DNA from: Ga0074130 sp035565355
GTDB lineage: Bacteria > Pseudomonadota > Gammaproteobacteria > Burkholderiales > Rhodocyclaceae
Direction: 5' to 3'
Assembly: GCA_035565355.1 (NCBI GenBank)
Contig: DATMSM010000058.1
Span: 1 to 5,332, forward strand
Length of the DNA stretch: 5,332 nt
Made by a program: the position numbers and the translations under genes. Shown in pieces: positions 1 through 5,332 of the stretch; positions within the stretch are counted from its first letter, which is position 1, and the number at the start of each line of letters is the position of its first letter. The notes under the pieces were generated by a model, which saw only the letters and a list, made by a program, of their open reading frames with translations, did no database searches and had not been told where the DNA came from.

Positions 1-25
1 ATCTTCACCACTTTGAGCCATCGCC

Positions 26-679
26 ATGTTCGCCCACGCCCTCCGCCGCTTCCTTCTGATTGCCGCCATTGGATTCAGCGCTCAAGCCAATGCGACGCTG
101 ATCTACAACAGCTGGACCAGCAATGACGCCGCCACCGGCAACTATGTTCTCAACATTGAGCATGTCGGCAGCAGCTTTATCTACAACCTGACCGTCACCC
201 CATGGAATGCCGAAACCCTGGGCATTTTCTTTGATTTGGGCAATGTCGCGGTGAGCAGCAGCGGCTTCAGCAACCTGAACGCGGCTGCCCCGATGCAACT
301 GTTTGCCACCGACACCAGCAGCAACAGCTGCGGCTCGGGCTGCAATCTGAATGGTCTCTCCCTGCCGGCACTCTCCGGCGGCGACTGGGAACTCGTCTTC
401 CGCCTCGGCACCACCGGCTTTGAAGGCCTGCAAAGCTTCTCCTGGAAAACCAGCGACTTCGGCCTGACCGAAGCGGCCTTCGGCCTGGTCGGCGTACGCG
501 CACAGCAACTGTGCAGCGGCAATAACACGCTGGACAATGGCAGCGCCGGCTGTAGTGATAGCGACAAGGCCTTTGGCTATGCAACGCCGAGCATCAGCGT
601 GCCCGAACCGGGCGCACTGGCCCTGGTTGCACTGGCCCTGCTCGGCTTCGCCGCTATGCGCCGCCGCAAACAGGATTGA
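26..679 (+). CDS. Secreted PEP-CTERM sorting-domain protein
   Basis: This 217-residue protein has the two ends expected of an exosortase substrate. Residues 1-23 form a signal peptide: an Arg-Arg pair at 7-8, a hydrophobic core at 9-19, and an Ala-Asn-Ala cleavage site before Thr24. The C-terminus carries the PEP-CTERM tag: Val-Pro-Glu-Pro at 192-195, a hydrophobic helix at about 197-211 and a basic tail of three Arg and a Lys at 212-215. In known systems the tag is cut by exosortase (EpsH/XrtA type), and substrates are exported, often in exopolysaccharide-producing bacteria. The middle is a Ser/Asn/Gly-rich, probably beta-rich domain of unknown function with four cysteines in two close groups (Cys-Gly-Ser-Gly-Cys near 102-106, and a pair near 162-176) that could form disulfides in the periplasm. 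No clear Shine-Dalgarno precedes the ATG. No exosortase gene lies in the window. The sorting class is secure; the specific role is unknown. Confidence 0.9.
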   Translation: MFAHALRRFLLIAAIGFSAQANATLIYNSWTSNDAATGNYVLNIEHVGSSFIYNLTVTPWNAETLGIFFDLGNVAVSSSGFSNLNAAAPMQLFATDTSSNSCGSGCNLNGLSLPALSGGDWELVFRLGTTGFEGLQSFSWKTSDFGLTEAAFGLVGVRAQQLCSGNNTLDNGSAGCSDSDKAFGYATPSISVPEPGALALVALALLGFAAMRRRKQD

Positions 680-702
680 GGCGCTCTGCTTAGCGATTAA
701 CG

Positions 703-725
703 ATGGCGCCTTCGGGCGCCATTTT
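703..725 (+). terminator. Rho-independent terminator with cUUCGg tetraloop
   Basis: A perfect 8-bp stem (ATGGCGCC at 703-710 with GGCGCCAT at 715-722) closes on a C(UUCG)G loop, an exceptionally stable tetraloop. It is followed by a short T-run at 722-725. It begins 23 nt after the PEP-CTERM stop codon and ends 22 bp before the next -35 box, so it should insulate that gene from the TetR operon. The T-run is short (four), so read-through is possible. On the opposite strand no T-run follows the hairpin, so it looks one-directional. Confidence 0.8.
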
Positions 726-741
726 CATATGCATGAAAATG
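720..741. repeat. AT-rich inverted repeat, 9-bp arms, 4-bp spacer
   Basis: CATTTTCAT (720-728) is the exact reverse complement of ATGAAAATG (733-741), separated by ATGC. It shares its first three bases with the 3' arm of the upstream terminator, so in RNA the two hairpins compete. It ends 5 bp before the TTGACA box, where an activator site or UP-like element would lie. It is AT-rich in a GC-rich neighbourhood. Its sequence differs from the 775-794 palindrome, so a different protein would be expected to bind it. Function is inferred from position only. Confidence 0.5.
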
Positions 742-746
742 CCAGA

Positions 747-776
747 TTGACAGTCTACTCAGGACGCGGGCCTAAT
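747..776 (+). promoter_or_regulatory. Sigma-70-type promoter of the TetR operon
   Basis: A consensus -35 hexamer TTGACA lies at 747-752. The best -10 at a usable distance is CCTAAT at 771-776 (4 of 6 matches, 18-bp spacer); TAATTA at 773-778 is an alternative with too long a spacer. Transcription would start near 783, about 20 nt before the ATG at 805. The -10 overlaps the left arm of the palindrome at 775-794, which is where a repressor would block RNA polymerase. A good -35 with a poor -10 is compatible with a moderate, repressible promoter. Confidence 0.55.
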
Positions 777-794
777 TAGAACAACCGTTCTAAT
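775..794. promoter_or_regulatory. Palindromic operator, probable TetR-family binding site
   Basis: ATTAGAAC (775-782) and GTTCTAAT (787-794) are perfect reverse complements around the spacer AACC, giving an 8-4-8 palindrome of 20 bp. Size, symmetry and position immediately in front of a TetR-family gene fit the usual operator of such dimers; the NemR box (TAGACC-N4-GGTCTA) has the same geometry. It covers the end of the proposed -10 and the likely transcription start, so the simplest reading is autorepression of the regulator and its downstream partner. Which protein binds is inferred. Confidence 0.7.
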
Positions 795-798
795 GGAG
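795..798 (+). promoter_or_regulatory. Shine-Dalgarno GGAG deciding the TetR start
   Basis: GGAG sits 6 nt before the ATG at 805, a normal spacing. The earlier in-frame ATG at 793 has no Shine-Dalgarno in front of it and lies inside the palindrome, so this site favours 805 as the start. Confidence 0.65.
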
Positions 799-804
799 CC
801 CGGA

Positions 805-1404
805 ATGCGCCCCACCCCCGCCAAAGACGCCCTGCTCGAAGCGGCCTGCGAGCTGTTCTACACGCAAGGCATACGCGGCACCAGCGTCGAAGCCATCCTC
901 GAACGTGCAGGGGTGGCGCGGCAAAGCCTTTACCAACACTTCGAATCCAAGGATGGCCTGGTCGCCGCCTTCCTGAATGTCCGCGACGAGCGCTGGTGTG
1001 GCTGGATGAATGATTTCGTCACGGCTGCCAGCGACGATCCGCTGCAGCGTGTCTACGCCCTCTACGACTTTCTCGCTGACTGGTTCTCCCAGCCCGACTT
1101 CAGCGGTTGCGCCTTCATCAATACCGCTGCCGAGTACAGCAACCCCGAACACCCCTTTCACCTTCTCGCATCGCGTCACAAGGCCCGCGTGCTCGGCGAC
1201 ATCGAACACTTGTGCAAGGATGCCGCCCTGCCCGACCCCAAGGCACTGGCACGGCAACTGGCGCTGCTGATGGAAGGCGCCATCGTTACCGAGCAGGTCA
1301 GCCCCGGTAGCAACGCCGCTGCCGAAGCCAAGGCCATTGCCCGCATCCTCGTTCAAGCCTGCACCCCCTCATCCCCCCACACCACAACCAGGAGAAAGAC
1401 ATGA
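805..1404 (+). CDS. TetR/AcrR-family transcriptional repressor
   Basis: The 199-residue product has the standard length and build of a TetR-family dimer. The N-terminal DNA-binding domain includes a first helix with AACELFYTQG, then a helix-turn-helix at about residues 26-46 (TSVEAILERAGVARQSLYQHF) ending in the typical Tyr-x-His-Phe and Lys-Asp-Gly-Leu. The C-terminal half is the ligand and dimerisation domain, with a GCAFINTAAEY stretch seen in many TetR regulators of the LmrA/YxaF-like group. I chose the ATG at 805 because of the GGAG at 795-798; starting at 793 would add only four residues (Met-Glu-Pro-Gly). The gene overlaps the next one by ATGA, so the two are co-transcribed and probably translationally coupled. 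The palindrome over its promoter suggests autorepression relieved by a small molecule. The ligand cannot be told from the sequence. Confidence 0.93.
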   Translation: MRPTPAKDALLEAACELFYTQGIRGTSVEAILERAGVARQSLYQHFESKDGLVAAFLNVRDERWCGWMNDFVTAASDDPLQRVYALYDFLADWFSQPDFSGCAFINTAAEYSNPEHPFHLLASRHKARVLGDIEHLCKDAALPDPKALARQLALLMEGAIVTEQVSPGSNAAAEAKAIARILVQACTPSSPHTTTRRKT

Positions 1405-1883
1405 GCACCGCCACGCCCAACGTTCGCCCACCGCTGCCGCCCTTCACCGCAGAAACTGCCGCGCAGAAAGCCCGCGCCGCCGAGGACGGCTGGAACAGCC
1501 GCGATGCCGTGAAGGTGTCCCTGGCCTACACCGAGAACAGCCAGTGGCGTAACCGCGCCGAGATCTTCCAGGGCCGCGATAAAATCGTGGAATTCCTCAA
1601 GCGCAAATGGGCCAGGGAAATCGAATACCGCCTGATCAAGGAAGTCTGGGCCCATACCGACAAGCGCATCGCCGTGCGCTTTGCCTATGAGTGGAAGGAC
1701 GACTCCGGCCAGTGGTATCGCTCCTACGGCAACGAAAACTGGGAGTTCGATGAAAACGGTCTGATGCAGGCGCGTCACGCCAGCATTAATGACCTGCCGA
1801 TCAAGGAGGCCGAGCGCAAATTCCATTGGCCGCAAGGCCGCCGCCCCGACGACCATCCGGGCCTGAGCGAACTGGGTCTGTAA
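1401..1883 (+). CDS. NTF2-like family protein (DUF1348)
   Basis: This 160-residue protein matches my memory of the DUF1348 family closely and along its full length: an N-terminal Pro-rich PPLPPF segment, AAEDGWNSRD, WRNRAEIFQGRDKIVEFLKRKW, FAYEWKDDSGQW, RSYGNENWEFDENGLM, then a conserved tail ending RRPDDHPGLSELGL. The family belongs to the NTF2/SnoaL-like cone fold, which encloses a hydrophobic pocket and often forms dimers. No enzymatic reaction is established for it as far as I know. There is no signal peptide, so it should be cytoplasmic. A strong AGGAG at 1390-1394 lies 6 nt before the ATG, and the ATG overlaps the TetR stop codon. The tight link to the repressor suggests that the inducing ligand is also bound or converted by this protein. 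That functional link is inference; the family assignment is strong. Confidence 0.9.
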   Translation: MSTATPNVRPPLPPFTAETAAQKARAAEDGWNSRDAVKVSLAYTENSQWRNRAEIFQGRDKIVEFLKRKWAREIEYRLIKEVWAHTDKRIAVRFAYEWKDDSGQWYRSYGNENWEFDENGLMQARHASINDLPIKEAERKFHWPQGRRPDDHPGLSELGL

Positions 1884-1911
1884 AGTCTGGAAAACGGCGG
1901 CTGCGCTGGCA

Positions 1912-1959
1912 AAAAGCGGTGCAATCGGCGACAATTGCACGCTTTATTGCACCGCTTTT
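1912..1959 (+). terminator. Perfect 14-bp hairpin before lysS; terminator or leader control element
   Basis: AAAAGCGGTGCAAT (1912-1925) is the exact reverse complement of ATTGCACCGCTTTT (1946-1959), with a 20-nt loop. The A-run before and T-run after give the shape of a bidirectional intrinsic terminator, placed 28 nt after the DUF1348 stop. The long loop is unusual for one. The loop holds a second copy of ATTGCAC (1934-1940), which can pair with GTGCAAT (1919-1925) instead, giving a competing 7-bp stem with an 8-nt loop. The structure ends only 12 nt before the lysS ATG. If it terminates transcription from upstream, almost no room is left for a separate lysS promoter, so a leader or attenuator role for lysS is also possible. 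The structure is certain; its role is not. Confidence 0.6.
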
Positions 1960-1971
1960 ACCCTTCCCGCC

Positions 1972-3494
<1,523 letters not shown>

Positions 3495-3498
<4 letters not shown>

Positions 3499-4331
3499 AC
3501 ACGGCAAGTCCCGCTGCCACGACGGACAGCGACGCACTCGTAGCCGCAAGTGAGGCGGCGCTGGCCGCCAAGCCGCAGCACCGTACCGTACTGATCGAGC
3601 ACGGCGGCCGCCGCTACATTGCCAAGCGCCTGGCCGAACGGCCGCGGCGCCTGATCCAGACGCTGTTCATGCGCTGGCTGGTCAAGCGCATTACCGGTCA
3701 GCCGCTGCCGTTGCGCACATTAGCGCTCTCGGAAGCGGCCAACAGCATGGACTATGAAGCGCAGCGCCTTGAGGCCCTGTCGGCAGCCGGCGCACGTGTG
3801 CCGCAAATCGCACACAAGACCTCGGACTATCTGCTGCTCGAATATCGCGGCACCGTCGTCGCTAAGCAGCTCGAAACCTGGCCGCCGGAAGCATGGCGTA
3901 GCGAACTGCCGCGCATGGCCCGCGACCTGGGCGAGTTTCATGCCGCCGGCTTGTGGCACGGCGGCGCGCAGATCAAGAATGTGACCCTGCAGGGCGGCAT
4001 CTTCACGCGCATCGACTTCGAGGAAAACTTCGGCGAGTTCCTGCCCCTGCCAGTCACGCAGGCAGGCGACCTGCTGCTGTTCCTCAATTCGATCTCGCTG
4101 GCCGGCCCGGTCGACGAAATTGAGTCGCGCAGCCTGCTGCCGCTGCTGCTGGCCGAATACCTGCGCGCCCATCCTGACAACGCCGGCGTATGCGACACCC
4201 TGCGCCGCGCCTTGCCCTGGTTCCGCCGTATTGTGCGCGCCGCCACCCCCTTCCGCCGCTACACGCGCAAGAGCTACCGGCGCATGGTCATCATCGTCGA
4301 CATGCTGGAAAAGCACCTGCCCTCGCCATGA
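3495..4331 (+). CDS. Kinase-fold protein (BUD32/APH/WaaP-like) with atypical catalytic loop
   Basis: This 278-residue protein looks like a small protein-kinase-like fold. Candidate landmarks are Lys44 in RRYIAKR (ATP lysine), Glu88 in DYEAQRLEAL (helix C glutamate), a hinge-like YLLLEY at 112-117, LGEFHAAGLWHGG at 145-157, Asn162 of the catalytic loop and Asp174 in RIDFEEN (DFG-like metal aspartate). The loop reads HGGAQIKN, where active relatives have HGDLHxxN or HRDLKxxN, so the catalytic aspartate position appears to be Gly157. No clear glycine-rich loop is seen before Lys44. The basic C-terminus (PFRRYTRKSYRR) could contact RNA, lipid A or phosphate. There is no signal peptide or membrane segment. 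Start is GTG at 3495, overlapping the lysS TGA; it has only a partial GGA next to it, so expression likely depends on coupling. It overlaps mnmC by ATGA. It may be a lipopolysaccharide-kinase relative, a pseudokinase, or a kinase family with shifted chemistry. Fold assignment is moderate; substrate unknown. Confidence 0.7.
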
Positions 4332-5332
4332 TCGAAGCGGCCCAGCTTGCATGGGCCGCCGACGGCACGCCCATCTCCACCAGCTACAACGACGTCTATC
4401 ACTCCACCGAAGGCGGCCTCGAACAGACGCGGCATGTCTTCATCGCCGGCAATGCGCTGCCGCAGCGCTGGCAAGGCCGCAGCGACTTCCGCATTCTCGA
4501 AACCGGCTTCGGCCTGGGCCTGAATTTCCTGGCCACCTGGCAAGTCTGGCGCAATGATCCGGCGCGCTGCACGCGCCTGCATTTCATCAGCACCGAACTG
4601 CACCCCTTACGGCGTGACGATCTGGCCCGCCTGCAGGCGGGCTGGCCCGAGCTGGCCGAGCTGGCTGCGCAGTTGCAGGCCGTGTGGCCGCCGCTGACGC
4701 CCGGCTTCCACCATCTGCTGCTCGATGGCGGCCAGGTCATGCTCACGCTGTTGCTCGGCGACGCCAACGCAACCCTGCCGCAACTGACAGGCCGGGCGGA
4801 TGCCCTCTATCTTGACGGCTTCGCACCGCAAAAAAACCCGCAGCTCTGGTCGCCGGAGTTGCTGCAGCAGCTCACCCGGCACGCCGCCGAGGGCGCCACG
4901 CTGGCCAGCTGGTGTGTGGCGGGCAAGGTACGTACGCCACTCAAAGCACTTGGCTGGCAACTGCGCAAACAACCGGGTTACGCACATAAATGGCAGATGC
5001 TCACGGGCAGCCTGAACGGCGCAGGTGAAGCAGCAGCCGGCCCATCGGATGCCATCATCATCGGCGCCGGCATCGCCGGTTGCAGCATGGCCGAGGCGCT
5101 GGCGCGACGCGGCTGGACGATCACACTATTGGAGCGCAATGCCGCCCCCGCGCAGGAGGCCTCCGGCAATCCGGCCGGGCTGCTGCACCCGATGCTGGCC
5201 AAGGACGATAACCTCGCCGCGCGTTTTTCGCGCGCCGCCTATCTCTACAGCCTGCGCCTGCTGCAGCGCCTGGACGACGGGCAACTGCCCTGGAGCGGCA
5301 AGGGCATGCTGGAGCTGGCCGCCGACGCGGAC
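4328..5332 (+). CDS. mnmC: MnmC, bifunctional tRNA wobble-uridine modification enzyme (5' part)
   Basis: The reading frame is open from the ATG at 4328 to the window end (335 codons, no stop), so this is the N-terminal half of a protein that is about 670 residues in E. coli. MnmC completes mnm5(s2)U34 in tRNAs such as tRNA-Lys, -Glu and -Gln. Its C-terminal FAD domain removes the carboxymethyl group from cmnm5U, and its N-terminal domain methylates the nm5U product with S-adenosylmethionine. Visible here are YNDVYHSTEGGLEQTRHVF (20-38), the SAM-binding ETGFGLGLNF (58-67), HFIS-E (85-90) and the signature LDGFAPxKNP (162-171) with the probable catalytic Asp163. After a linker the FAD domain begins: GAGIAG dinucleotide motif (246-251), Glu269 ending the second strand, and ASGNPAGLLHPML (278-290). 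Its start overlaps the kinase-like gene's stop (ATGA), and no good Shine-Dalgarno is present, which points to translational coupling. Both domains appear intact as far as seen. Confidence 0.96.
   Translation, partial: MIEAAQLAWAADGTPISTSYNDVYHSTEGGLEQTRHVFIAGNALPQRWQGRSDFRILETGFGLGLNFLATWQVWRNDPARCTRLHFISTELHPLRRDDLARLQAGWPELAELAAQLQAVWPPLTPGFHHLLLDGGQVMLTLLLGDANATLPQLTGRADALYLDGFAPQKNPQLWSPELLQQLTRHAAEGATLASWCVAGKVRTPLKALGWQLRKQPGYAHKWQMLTGSLNGAGEAAAGPSDAIIIGAGIAGCSMAEALARRGWTITLLERNAAPAQEASGNPAGLLHPMLAKDDNLAARFSRAAYLYSLRLLQRLDDGQLPWSGKGMLELAADAD

Noticed and set aside
5..508. A 167-codon minus-strand frame opposite the PEP-CTERM gene
   Set aside because: It is Ala/Gly/Glu-rich shadow coding opposite a gene with a convincing signal peptide and sorting tag.
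537..779. An 80-codon plus-strand frame running through the terminator
   Set aside because: It is out of frame with the PEP-CTERM C-terminus, continues through the terminator and the -35 box, and has no ribosome-binding site.
793..804. ATG at 793 as the TetR start codon
   Set aside because: It has no Shine-Dalgarno and sits in the palindrome at 775-794, while GGAG at 795-798 is ideally spaced for the ATG at 805. It cannot be fully excluded.
790..1356. A 188-codon minus-strand frame opposite the TetR gene
   Set aside because: It is antisense to a well-supported TetR gene, has no recognisable domain, and would end inside the operator.
1907..1924. A sigma-54-like promoter (TGGCA ... TGCA) before lysS
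   Set aside because: The GG and GC elements are 11 bp apart instead of the required 10, and the bases are already explained by the inverted repeat.
1912..1925. A DNA-uptake-type repeat or DnaA box in the lysS hairpin
   Set aside because: AAGCGGTGC does not match the Haemophilus (AAGTGCGGT) or Neisseria uptake cores, and TTATTGCAC is too far from the DnaA box TTATCCACA. No further copies were noticed in the window.

Overview
The window looks like a piece of a GC-rich betaproteobacterial chromosome. A Rhodocyclales-type organism (Azoarcus/Dechloromonas relatives) is my inference from the PEP-CTERM protein, the LysS sequence and the codon usage; I could not run a search. Every gene I can support is on the + strand. 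The sequence enters just upstream of a PEP-CTERM gene and leaves inside mnmC.

Layout. (1) 26-679 encodes a small secreted protein with a signal peptide and a C-terminal PEP-CTERM sorting tag. It is closed by a strong UUCG-loop terminator at 703-725. (2) 720-794 is a compact regulatory block: a 9-4-9 inverted repeat, a TTGACA -35 box, a weak -10 and a perfect 8-4-8 palindrome lying on the -10/start region of a TetR-family repressor gene. That gene (805-1404) overlaps by ATGA with a gene for an NTF2-like DUF1348 protein (1401-1883). The two look like an autoregulated two-gene operon. (3) 1884-1971 is a short gap dominated by a perfect 14-bp hairpin with an alternative pairing partner, ending 12 nt before lysS. 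(4) lysS (1972-3498), a kinase-fold protein with an atypical catalytic loop (3495-4331) and mnmC (4328 to the window end) are chained by 4-nt GTGA/ATGA overlaps, so they are almost certainly one transcript.

How the genes fit together. LysS charges tRNA-Lys and MnmC finishes the mnm5(s2)U34 wobble modification, which tRNA-Lys(UUU) carries. The third operon therefore places charging and anticodon modification of the same tRNA on one message, with an uncharacterised kinase-like protein between them. The main points worth a second look are that protein, whose HGD-type catalytic aspartate appears to be glycine, the hairpin before lysS, and the paired palindromes before the TetR gene. I found no mobile element, CRISPR array, tRNA or rRNA.
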